DNA from: Mariannaea sp. PMI_226
Taxonomy: Eukaryota; Ascomycota; Sordariomycetes; Hypocreales; Nectriaceae
NCBI GenBank assembly: GCA_024336345.1
Contig: JANFOG010000001.1
Location: 3,906,001 to 3,970,000, forward strand
Length of the DNA: 64,000 bases
Direction of reading: 5' to 3'
The notes below the pieces were generated by a model. It had not been told where the DNA came from. It was given only the letters and a program-made list of their open reading frames with translations, and made no database searches. The translations under genes and the position numbers were made by a program. Shown here one piece after another: positions 45,293-56,379 of the stretch (its first letter is position 1; every line of letters begins with the position of its first letter).

Positions 45293-47446
45293 TTAGATGC
45301 CAAAGGTTCCAGAGCCATGCTTCTTATCATGGTTATCATCATCCTCGCATTCGCAAGAAACGGGTTTCTGGACGAGGGGAGCAATGCGACTGCGAGACTT
45401 GTCGTAGGTGGGAAGCTCGCAATCGTCTGTGGGAGGAGTGACTTCGACATCCTCAATCTCAATCTTCAAGCTGGGGACCGTTTCAATGGGGATGATGGTT
45501 CCGTCATGCTGTAGAGTAGTGTTAGCATGTTCTTTCAACAGATCTGTTGGGGTGATGCAAAGACATACCTTAGTGATCTGGACCTGGAAGCCCTTCAAAA
45601 TACTCGAAACCAGATGGTCAGGTTCCAGGTCCAAGTTCATGGTCTCCTTGACAACATGATCGATCGAATACTCTCCGTAGGCAGTGCCACAGGCAGGCTG
45701 CTGCATGACGACGTGGCCATCTACCTTCTGGCCATGGAGATACAAGTCGATCGAGCAGGGACGCTCCACTTCTTCAACTTCGAGCGAAACGCGGACGAAG
45801 AAACGAGTGTAACAGCCCTGGCCAAGGCTGTTGACCTTCACGCTACGAGATGACACCGTCGAGTTATCGGAGTACAGCTGGTTGATCAGGCGAGTGGCAT
45901 CCGTCTGCATCTGGGCCTCATCCTTCTCCCAGTACTCGAGACCCTCGTATGTGTAGCCAAAGCCCTTGATGCTGGAAACTGATTCTGAGGTATGGAAGTT
46001 GATCATGTCTGAGAGGAAAGGCTGCAAAGGCGACTCGGTGCTGATGCTGGTACCGCTTGGTGTTGACCATCGGGCACCACCTGCATAACTGGTGTTGAAC
46101 AGGGGAGAATCGGGCTGCATGGCCTGCCAATACGCCCAGAAGCGATCGACGTTGCTGTGGTGCAGCATGCTTTGTCGTTGTTAGTCCACCGTCTTGCTTC
46201 TTATCATAACTTGAATATATGGACTTACAAGAGGGGATCAAAACCGGAGAACTCAGCAGCCAGGAACTGACCACCGCAACCGGCATCCCAATGAATTGCA
46301 TTATGAATCTGCTCCAAGCTGGTACCGCCACTGGCCCCGGTCGAGGAAAATTGATCGAACGAGGCAGCCTTGGTGAAGGCGTCGTACTAAAAATGTGAAA
46401 ACCTGTGAGTTGAAGGAGGACAAAATATACCCTGAAAAGGTGTTTACTCACAACCATGGACTTGTACGGGCGCTTCGCCAGCAAGGCGTTAGCCGAATCA
46501 GGATAGCTATTGGGCGATGGGCATCGGAACATTTGTGTGCGCTTCTCGCTATCAAAGTCGCCGAAATCGCCGTTGAGTGCTTCCTGAGGGAATTTGAAGG
46601 TATACAAGGGGTTATCAACACTGGTTTTCTTGAGGCCGCTTCCGCTAGGGATATTGACCATCATCGTCTCAGGAACAGTGGCTTTGGGCACTCCGCCACT
46701 ACCCCAGTCCCAGAAGGGACATCGAAGATTATTGGCAGCCTCAACATATTGAGCGCGGTATCGCTGAGGATAGTCCCGAGCTAGACGCTGAGCGGTGGCA
46801 ACGAGGAGTTGCTATCAAAGTAAGGGTTAGCTACAAAGGCCTTGTGACGATTTGTCTGTAAGTGTAAATCAGGCTTGGAAGTTCTAACCTCGTAGAGCAT
46901 AACATAGGGTCGGTGCCATGTGAGGAAGATTCGTTCCTACGGCATGTGTCAGTTGGTATCAGTACAGAAGAGGGGAGAACTGAGAGGTGCATACGCCGTG
47001 TGGGCAATAGCCTTGCCATCCATCACTTCTCCTACCACCACTGCCGTCCCACTCAATGAACGGTTTACCATGAATTCCTAGATGACGGGATTAGATCCAT
47101 GCGATATGATGAGTGATAAGTGGTAAAAGGTGAATCAGACTTACCAGCTACCTGGAAGTAGGATAGAGGATCGTTGGCATCTTGTTTTTGGAACTCGAGA
47201 AGAGCTCGAATGTAAAGGTCCCTATATTTTTGTGTTCAGTGATGTTATAATGCAGGCCGTCAATGTAAATGTCCCAACGCACCACTCAGGACCTCCATTG
47301 GTCTGTAAGTCATTTATATTCTTTCTCAGAGGAACAGCCTGCCCTTGGGCCACGTTCACGCCGGTGACGGGAAAAGGGACCTGGGCGCTCACGAGTGAAG
47401 CGGCGCCTAGCGTCAAGGCAGTCAGGGAGGATAGATTGATCAACAT
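45293..47446 (-). CDS. Secreted tyrosinase (type-3 copper phenol oxidase)
   Basis: Eight exons: 47446-47283, 47221-47145, 47077-46995, 46936-46889, 46811-46452, 46386-46229, 46169-45569 and 45508-45293, 568 aa. All seven introns (58-77 nt) have GT..AG ends and agreeing phase. Residues 1-21 form a signal peptide ending SLVSAQ. CuA ligands are His83 (AGIHGKP), His107 (GYCPHG; the Cys two before it fits the Cys-His thioether seen in fungal tyrosinases) and His116 (LTWHRPY). CuB ligands are His272 and His276 (IHNAIH) and a His of the HH pair at 300-301 (LFMLHHSNVDRFW). CPFWDWG lies between the sites. A C-terminal domain of about 200 residues follows, in the position of the lid that is cleaved off in latent enzymes. 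The reaction is oxidation of mono- and diphenols to quinones, as in melanin formation. The last intron (45509-45568) is 60 nt, in frame and stop-free. The tail is acidic and Cys-containing (SCECEDDDNHD). Confidence 0.93.
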
Positions 47447-49471
47447 GGTTATATCAACAAAAAAATAACGTAAATAACGACAGGACAAGCCAGTCAGCTA
47501 CGAACTCAATGAGACGCAGTGAAAAGAAGTCAACGAGAAAAAAAAAAACGAGTGTGTATTTCCACTTGTCCCTCGGACGACAAAAGCGCGTTCCTGTTTG
47601 CCGCCCGTCTCCAAGTTTAAAGGGAAAATGAGTGACTGTGCTACCAAGCCCAAGAAGAACAAGACTCAAAGCCAGTTCCCGCACAAGAAGAGAAGCACGA
47701 TTGGGCCAAACGAACGGGACCGACAGGTGATCAGGCAAGAGGAAGGCGAAGTTGTTATACCATTTTCCCATCTTCCCTGTTTCTAATCCAACACCCAAGC
47801 GTGTGCAAGGTAAGATATACAGTCTAAAGTACCTATTTTGTGCAAAGTACTTTAGAATCCATGATACGATACTATTCCCCCGAGTACCTAGCGAAGGATG
47901 ACACTAGGCTTGTCTCACCGGGCACAGAGCCGTGCACGTTTTTGTTTCTGTTTCTGTTTCTGTTTCTGCTGTTGTCTCTCTTCCTCTCCTCCCCTTCTAC
48001 TGGGGGCTTTTTTTTTTTTTTTTTTTTTTGCCGTGACTTCTTCCTCACAGCGTCCGTTCATAATGCGGCCGTGTCCTACTTGTCTGAATTATGTGACTAA
48101 ACATACAATTGCACTTGGGGATGCACTGTAGTAGTAGTAGTGGTGGTGGTGGTGGTATTGATGGTGCTGCTTCTTCTTCTACTTTGTCTTCTTTTTGCGG
48201 TGCACGTGTGTGTCTGTGTGTCTCTTTCTGGAGGAACCCCAGCTTGGAGCCCTTATTCGTGGTTTCGCGCCAAGGATCAACAAAAAGACAATGACTATCA
48301 GGGGGGCAGGGGCAGGTAAATCCCCTTGCTCGGATGTACAACGATATTATGCACTTGCATCCCTTTTCGGGTCGTTGGATTGACTTGGAGAAACATGGCT
48401 GGTTCGCCGTCGTGGTGTAGCGTGTCCAGTGCTAGTTACATACTATGGACACAGTAATAAGCGGCGGTGGAGAGTGATCAGCAGCCTCCAGTGCACCTCG
48501 GGAGGGGGTTTAAGGGAGAGGAGACAATCTCACTTAAATTGCCAGCGCTCTCCGTTCAGATTACGTTACAAAACACTGGGGAAAACGGTGTCCTCTCTCT
48601 GTTCAGGGCGCGCGAGCAGAGGGAAATGTATTGGTAGAGAGAGTGCAGACAATATCCAAAACCAGAAGGGAAAAACGCCTCTCCAAAACGGCTGGATGTT
48701 ACGCGGCTGAGCAGGGCAGCTGAGAGTGCGCATTTCAGGGAGATATAAATATATATATATGCGTATCCCTCAAATTTGCGTTTTGCCTCTGCCGTCCCCT
48801 TCCTCTTCCCTCCTGCAAAGGGAGGTCTTACTGACCCATGCAATGCGTCGTTGTGCCGATCGATTCGCCGAGCATAGGCTATATGCCTGCTAACTGAGTA
48901 TCCAGAACTCACGACACAGCAAGCAGTTGGACACGGGCTCAGCTTTCAAAGGCAGACAGATCTGCAAACAAGCATTGACCGAGACGCTATACGTGCCGTA
49001 ATAAGGTGCTCCACGCTTCGTACGAACCAGTTACTCCCAAAATTGAACGGCCATTGCGGAAGGTCGCAGACGCTGCAATACTCCGTCCCGAACGGAGCAC
49101 AGAGCATGAGCAACGTCTCACATACTATGTAGTACTGTACGCCTGTACACTTCCTTCGAAGATATTCACGGGGTGCTCCGTACCTACTGTATGGTCTTGT
49201 ACCAGTGGTGGAGCTTTATTTAACCCCCATGCTCTCGTGGCCCCAGTCGCCCTGCTTACTTGGTGATCAGTGATCAAGTCCCCTGCTTCATGAAGAATCC
49301 ATAATTCGCTAGCCAACTACTATGTAACTTACCTACCTATGTAGGCAAACCAGGTGGACTAGATCGAATATGTCACATGGGAAACGGAAGAAAATATTGC
49401 GCGTGGAGCGATTTGACAATTCGAAACTCGAAACAGGGCTCCAAGATAATGACCTGCATGCAGCATGCCAC

Positions 49472-49506
49472 GACTAGCAACTTCGACTAGCAACTTCGAC
49501 TTGCAA
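49472..49506. repeat. 13-bp tandem repeat
   Basis: GACTAGCAACTTC occurs twice in direct tandem (49472-49484, 49485-49497), followed by a partial third unit GACTTGCAA with one change. A local duplication in non-coding DNA. Confidence 0.85.
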
Positions 49507-51599
49507 TGGGTATCATTATCTCGTACCAATTACAAGCCCCTGCTCGATTCTGGAAATGCGGCTTCCGTGCCAAGGACTTTTGAGTGTAACTGCTTGCCTG
49601 ATTACGCCTTACCTACTTGACATATATAGTACATTGACTGTTTGGAGTACATAGCATGCAATTACAGAGTACTTCATATGTAGTAATAAGTCTTGATTGG
49701 CCCACACAGGGCAACAAAGGGGATTGTTCAGCCAGATCGACCCGACAGCCTACGACAGATTGACACTGACTCTCATTGTGATCATCACTGACAGCACTAA
49801 GATCTACGTCCTGTAACACAGTAGTATTTTCTTTTTTAAAGAAAGACATTTACAACGGAAAAAAAAGAACATCAACACGGCTCAACAGCCACCTTGACGT
49901 GTCATGCGACGGTCATGATCATGAGTGACAACAATCACGTCTGAAGGCCGGGCGGCTCTTGCACTTCCGAACCATCCGTGTCTTCGAGTTTTTTTTTTCT
50001 TCTTCTTCTTCTTTTCATCATTGTGTCGTGTCCGAGATTGAGACTACGGGCAATAGTCGACCGAGACGTCAACTGCCGAACTTGATAGTTGGTCATCATT
50101 CTCATGGTAGCCAATTCAATTCAGACAGTTCCCAGATTAGCCGGCGAAAGAGGCCAGAGAAACGAACCTCACTCCTGGTTCTTTTCCCTCATCTTTTTTA
50201 TCTTTTTCACTTCCCATACCAAAAAAATACATGATAGATCACCTCCGTGTCGTAATTTGAAGTTGCGTTGCTTTAGAACACACTACAGCACATCCATTTA
50301 TCGCTTCCAACGTCTTACGTCAATGGCATATACCCGGTACAGGTAGGAAGCACATTCGTGGACAGATTATACCTCGGCAATTTCGCGCATGATGTTGGTC
50401 CCTTCACAGTATCCCTTGTCCCTTGCAGCCGTCATCTCTTCTCTCGAAGTGGGCCAGAGACAATTCTTCTGACGTCAAAAGGACGTGCGGTAGTGATAGA
50501 AGCTACCTCATTGCTGGCTGACATAGATTACACTCATGATGATGACGATACATGAGCTGGGGGGGAACACCACCACAAGAGGGCCTCATATCAGAATATT
50601 TCGGTTGCATGTACACATCATTCCTGAGTCTTGTATGAAGTGTATTATGTGCCTGCGAATTGAATACCCAATGCTTTACGCCTGATAACTTGCCGACAAC
50701 AGAAAAAGAAAATTTCCCCTTAGAAGATATATACCCTACAGTTCAATTAGATCCTGTACTATGTAAGTGATGTTCAATATGGCCAAGTACGAAGCACCTA
50801 AATATTCATTAGAGGATAGCTGCACGTCCGTGTCAAGATCTTGTCTTTACAAGCCAACTTGACGAGAAGGGCAAGGCACCAATCATGGTAATGGATGGAG
50901 TCCTGACAACAAAATCAAGGCGGTACTCAATTCAAACCCTCAATTTCCCCCTCTAATACACAAGGAGTTGAGTTGACTCCCTGCGTTGAAAACCCAAACA
51001 TTTGACGCGTCCTTCCAACTTCAAGTCGGATGCACGGCATATTCTGTTCTGCATAGAGTCAACAGCCAAGACATGTAGCTGAGGGATGGATGGCAACCAA
51101 CATCATGGCAAGGGGATCAGCACACAGCCCTCCAAGTTTCCCGCTAACATGTTGCCTGTGACGTTCCTGCATTAGGTCAACTGGGTACGTTGGGCAGTCC
51201 AGTAAGATCCCACTACCTAATGTACTGGCAAGCCACGCAAGGACTCCCTTGGGCGTCCCCGTCTGGATCATCGCTCCCTTCCCCCACCATGTTTCACCAA
51301 AATATGCACACATCCGGGTCTGCTACGGGCAATTTCCTGGTTAGTCAAGTCGGTGTCATGAGGGTACAGGGGTACATTAGTTACAGCAGAGACGCCACGA
51401 TGGGAGGAACATGGAGGGACGGTTAAGAAATGATATAGAGCAAATTGCTGTATTTGGGAAGCCTTGACCGCAAATATACAAAGTGTGCGGACTTGGGCGA
51501 CATCGCTTATTTCATCATCTTACACAGGCCAGGCAGAGAAATACCTGGTTGTCGAGGTTCATCTAGAGAATATTCCTCTCCAGCGGCCTCATATCCGTT

Positions 51600-51602
<3 letters not shown>

Positions 51603-51632
<30 letters not shown>
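51603..51632. repeat. (TC)n microsatellite
   Basis: About 14 uninterrupted TC units, roughly 180 bp beyond the 3' end of the aldolase gene. Confidence 0.9.
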
Positions 51633-51635
<3 letters not shown>

Positions 51636-51809
51636 TTCAAGTGATAAGTTTCCATACCGCCTCTCTTTCACACACAACTAGGATCAACTATTCCGAGATC
51701 TAACCTCGTTCATGCGGTCACCCGTGACCTAACATATGCCACCGTTATCATTGTCCGACATATCCCATGAATATTTATGTCACCACAGTGACGAGGTGCT
51801 ACATGATTC

Positions 51810-52937
51810 TCATAAGATCCGTTCCAGAGACACCAAATCCCGGAAACCCTCCTTCCACCGCTTCGTCTGCTCCGGCGTCGGCTTTGGTAGGGGGCTCCGG
51901 CAAACCCCTCCGTAACCCATCCAAGCCTCCAAGCCAGCCTTGACTCCCACCACACCGCCTTGAATCGCGGTCCAGTCGCCTTGGGAGACAACTTCCTGCA
52001 TCTTTTGTGCTTCGGAAATTTGACCTCGCCGATAGAGTTCCATGACTCGAGTACAGGCCTTGGGAGCAATATTGGCAAGCCCAGCCAGGATTCCATGGCC
52101 ACCAACTGCCAGCGATGGGATTAAAAAGTCGGCTGAGCCAGCTAGAACAAGAAACTCCGGATGTGCTGGATTATAGATATTGGAAAGTTTACGTGTTGCT
52201 GCCACCACTCGGCTTAGCTTTCCAGTATTTCCGCATGTCAGCTTGACACCGGCGATATTGGGATGCGCCGCGAGGGAGATGATAGTGTCTGAAGATAGAT
52301 CCAGGCCACCCACGGCGCCAGGAAAGTTGTAAATGATGATAGGAATTGGAGATTTATCCGCCACTGCTGTGAAATAATCCAGGATCGTTCCCGACCCTGG
52401 GGCAAACAACGTGGCGTAGTAGGACGGGGGTAGGACCAAGGCATAGTCGCCGCCGGCCTCCCAGGCTTCTCGGCAGTGCTCAATTGTCTCACGGGTGCTT
52501 TGGCTACCACACCCTACAATGATAGGTATGTGGCCAAAGCCATGCTCTTTCAATGCCGCCCTTGTAGTAGCAGTGACTAACAAACGCTCAGAATGCGTTA
52601 GGTGGACAGCTTCTCCATTGGAACCTTGAGTTGCGAGGCCAGTAACACCGGCTCTAGCTAGTCGTACGGCGTGGGAGGCAATGGCAACAGGGTCAACATC
52701 TTCCGTCTCTGGTTTAAAGAAACACATGGTTGGAACATAGACTCCAGGGACTAGTGGTCTCATGTCCCGGGAGCCCATGTGCATTGGGTGCTCATCCATG
52801 GAACAGCTGCTAGGAGATGATGGGAGATCTGAGGTGTCATAATCGGTGTGTCCTGAACTTGAGGATTGCCAGTATTCTGATCCAAAGCCATTTGATAAAG
52901 AGTCAATGGAAAACGGCTCGTCATTGTGAGGCGCCAT
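51810..52937 (-). CDS. Dihydrodipicolinate synthase/N-acetylneuraminate lyase-family aldolase
   Basis: Single exon, 375 aa. Residues about 62-375 form a class I pyruvate-type aldolase barrel. GSNGEA (105-110) is the substrate-carboxylate loop, Tyr203 in IIYNFPG is the proton relay, and Lys232 in AGVKLTCG is the Schiff-base lysine. All catalytic positions are present, so the enzyme should be active. Fungi make lysine through alpha-aminoadipate, so bacterial-type lysine synthesis is not its role. Candidates are 2-keto-3-deoxy sugar acid aldolase (L-threo-3-deoxy-hexulosonate aldolase of the fungal galacturonate pathway) or 4-hydroxy-2-oxoglutarate aldolase; the sequence alone does not decide. 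The first about 58 residues are a Ser/Asp-rich extension not in the family. Met47, Met52 or Met54 are alternative starts giving a more usual length. It stands alone, with no sugar-acid pathway gene nearby. Confidence 0.88.
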   Translation of the reverse strand: MAPHNDEPFSIDSLSNGFGSEYWQSSSSGHTDYDTSDLPSSPSSCSMDEHPMHMGSRDMRPLVPGVYVPTMCFFKPETEDVDPVAIASHAVRLARAGVTGLATQGSNGEAVHLTHSERLLVTATTRAALKEHGFGHIPIIVGCGSQSTRETIEHCREAWEAGGDYALVLPPSYYATLFAPGSGTILDYFTAVADKSPIPIIIYNFPGAVGGLDLSSDTIISLAAHPNIAGVKLTCGNTGKLSRVVAATRKLSNIYNPAHPEFLVLAGSADFLIPSLAVGGHGILAGLANIAPKACTRVMELYRRGQISEAQKMQEVVSQGDWTAIQGGVVGVKAGLEAWMGYGGVCRSPLPKPTPEQTKRWKEGFRDLVSLERIL

Positions 52938-55900
52938 ATCTGATGAGATGTTGAGGAGTGTGCTATGACGAATTGAAGAGTAGAGTCAAGTAAGGGGCTA
53001 TCAGAAGTCAAGGTGTGTGGAACTAGGTCAAGGTTTGAATAGAACGATGAAAAGTTTCAGCGCGACGGAAGGTATTGTAGAGGTACGATACTGAACTGAA
53101 CTACTGGTTTGAACATTGATCTTGACTTCGATAGGGCGGGGAGGTATCGTCTTATATGGCGTTTAGCTCTGGAAAGACGACACCCTGAAGTCGTCTCGGG
53201 CTCCCCTATTACAGCGTAGCACCTCAGAGTCGCCTAGGAGCTAGTAGCACTTTTGACGAAGTCCCATTCATGATGAGCTGGTTTGAAGTTGAGAAAAAGT
53301 GGTCCGTCACCAAGTATGGCAGGGATGGTGGGCTAGAGGAGTGCCAACTACTCAATCGGCGAGATAGGCCAAGCAAGGCCTTCCTGTCAGAAATGGCTAC
53401 GCTACTAAGATTGGCCGAGAATTGAATTGACACGCATAAGTGCGTTGCAATAGCATAAGCCATCCTGGGGAGTGACGACGTACTGTGGGCATGATACGAC
53501 GACACAGGGTTACTAGCACCTCATGATCTGCAGGTTGATGAAAATCTGGGGTCAGTATCATCAGCATTCCATACAATTCTCAGGAATTACGCCGTACTGC
53601 CCGAGTAGGTAATTCAGCCAGTGGGCTCGGCCGTGGGGGTCAATGTCAGGCTGGACGTCAGAGTTTGTCGAATGCAAGCTAATACGTCGAGGATAAGCCT
53701 CGCAAAAGGAGAAACTTGCAGAAATTGGAGTTGGCTGCATAAATGATCGCCTGTCCGATGCTGTACCTGACCAACAGGTGACCACGCCTAAGAGAGAGGC
53801 ATTGCTGTTTCTGTTGCATCAAGCAAGTACTCTGCATGTCCAGTCCCGCTGGCCTGGATGCAACGATAGGTGACTGGGCTGGACAAACTTGGGAATTTTC
53901 ACCGGGGGGGTTCAAACCCGGCTCCCTCCGTGAGTAGAGGATGGCTACTCAGTCATATTCCGCTGCATCATTGATAGAACTATCAATGTCGTTTATGGTC
54001 AAAGACTGAACTTGTGCGTTCAATCTTGGCTGAGCCTGAGACCGGTGAATAGCTAGCAATGCACCAGAGTGCAGTTGCGTCGATGCGAAGGAAGACGGGT
54101 AGCTTTCACCTTGGCGTATATGCCGACTACGCTCATTCATCTCAAAAGCGGTCAACTCTTCCCAGTTCAGCTGTAGCGTCAATGGGCATGAGAGCCCATG
54201 TGGCCACCACACGTGCACGGAAAATATGCATCAGGTCGCATATGGTGTTGGAGGTGTCCCGGTGAGTAGGGGAGTCTGTTACCCAAGTTCCCCTTTGTCC
54301 AGCCGCATCCGGGGCATTGCGGAGAACCCAAAGGTCGAGGACCTTGATCATGTATGTTCTCCAACGTTGTACCTGGCAAATAGCTTGCTGATGCGCATTA
54401 GCTCTTGGGATGTCGTGGCCAAGAAAAGCCGGGCTCGTGACCACTCTTTCATGGATCCCGATGTTTTCTGTCGTATAGTCTATCACCCCGCATTGAGATT
54501 GTGTGTAGTGTCGTGTACTCTAGAGACGGATTTGACGTGCTGTGCGTGGTCAGAATTGGGACTCTAGCTCGCCTCTTCAGCATGGGACCAGGGTTAGAGA
54601 GCTGTGTTGGCGGATGTAGAGTAAAGGAATGTTGGTTGCGGATTGCGTTGCTGCCTGACGAGTCGTGGCCGTTCCTAAGTTGTGATGGACAGATGAATCA
54701 GGATTGTGATAATGAGAGACGCTCTGACTTGGCACAATAAAGACGGCTGATATCATCATCATCACCATCATCGGCGCCATCATCTCATCATACTCATGTA
54801 AGATAAGCTACCTTACGCTTGGTTATTGATGATCCTTGGGAGGGGAGTGGAGTGTGAATCTAGGTAGGTATGGTTTGCTATAGCGATGAGAACTCCTCGT
54901 CCCCAATTCTCCTCTAATGAGCTGCTAACATGACAGCGCCCGAGGTCTTAGGTGGGGTAATAACACTGCTCCAAGTTTGGGGGTACATTCCTCGCGCGGG
55001 GCAGTTACTAATGTGTAAGTAGGTTACTACCTGCCTAGATATAGAAAGTTACTTACTCCATACTTCCTATCTACTGCCCAGCTCCCGCAACTTTGCGCAT
55101 CAACGTCTCTTCCAACTCTCATCCTTCGTACTTTTGTTCTCACGCTCTCGCACTGCATATCTTTTTATCTCTCCATACAAGAGAGAATAATAAACAACAA
55201 TGAGGCTTCTAGCCCGTTTCGCCGGGCATTTGTCTGAGCAATTCTTCCGTTTCTCCGTTTCTCCGCTCCGAATTCTTAACCTACAGCTGCCAACCCCCAA
55301 TCCTACATAGATAGCCTGCTGAACCTCCTCCTATGCTCCCCACCATCCGGAAATCCAAGTATCATTTGAGCAGCTGCGGCTGGGCCTAGCTACAGATAAC
55401 CGAGAGCATGGCCCAAGGCCCAAGAATTGTTCTCTTCCAAATGCCTCTTTCTCCTCATTCAACCCTCATGCTTCCCGCCGATCCCGTCATCCATACATAG
55501 TAATCGCCTTTCTCCACATGCGAAGCTCGGCAAGCATTCACGCATTCAAGCAAGGAAATGTCTCCCTCTCCACTCCTCCTCGAATCCCCGGACGAGTCCG
55601 CAAGCCGGTGGAATCCGGTCATCAGACGCAGCGTTTTGGTCTTTGATGCACATCTGATTCTCCTGGAATTCATGCATCCGTCTTTACCACCAATATTGTT
55701 GCGGTCTGAAGATTGAGGCCCAAAGGCGGCCTCCAAGTCAGAGAGCGGACCCTACACCCCCGCAGTCTACGTTAGAATTGGGGGTGGGCCTAAGAATCTG
55801 GGGGAGCGGAGAAGCCTCCAGGAAGCCAGATATCTGTGGTTGCGGCAAATAGCGAGATACTCCATTTGCATACATTGTTGAGGTGTAGTTCCCTAGGAAC

Positions 55901-56379
55901 CAGCAAGACGGGTAGCTAACCTGGTGATGCTACTGCCTTGTCATCCGAGCGTACCGGTTAGTTGGCCGACAAATTACTGATTGTTCTTCGGTCTTTGTGC
56001 ATACAATAAAGCAATATTTGTTGCTCAAATATGATGCATTATTCGGCCGCCCTGTCACATCCTTTGATTTGGGCATGGTGCATGCTTATGGTGCCCATTA
56101 TCGAGAACAGTTCGAAAAATGGGTCCTTAGATTGTTCGCCACGTCTCATCTTGATGCCAATCTTCATATCCTCCATGACGCAAAACATCAACCATGCAGA
56201 AGAGAAATACTTCTCAATTGAAACTATTCAGGGCAGAAAAAGAGCCATGCTGGCAGAATATCTGCTAAAGTCGTAACTCATATGGTCCCCAAGGCGAGGA
56301 TTCAATCCGTCTTTTCAACTCCAAGACCAGTTGATGGTAAGCCAATGCGCCAGATATCCACGAACTAACATATAAGGTA
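52938..56379. other. Intergenic region, no gene seen
   Basis: Upstream of the aldolase and downstream of Mcm10. A TATA-like CATATAAG (minus strand, about 53148-53156) lies about 215 nt before the aldolase ATG. A 9-bp perfect inverted repeat with a 2-nt loop is at 53969-53988. Next to it is a tRNA T-arm-like sequence, which I rejected as a gene. Short ATC-rich and TACCTA-like stretches occur at 54.75 and 55.0 kb. No believable protein frame is present. Confidence 0.55.

Larger units (their letters stand above)
47447..51809. other. Intergenic region with simple repeats, no gene seen
   Basis: This 4.4 kb region lies between the tyrosinase start and the end of the aldolase gene. It holds TTTCTG repeats (about 47941-47968), a T-run of about 20 (about 48009-48029), AGT/GGT repeats (about 48128-48155), an AT run (about 48746-48760), a 13-bp tandem repeat (49472-49497) and a long TC microsatellite (about 51603-51632). 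No frame has protein-like composition. Confidence 0.55.

Noticed and set aside
53893..53960. tRNA-like segment on the minus strand (GGGTTTGAACCC resembles a T-arm/B box)
   Set aside because: No acceptor stem pairs at the right distance, the D-arm and its GG are missing, and the only possible anticodon loop has eight bases.
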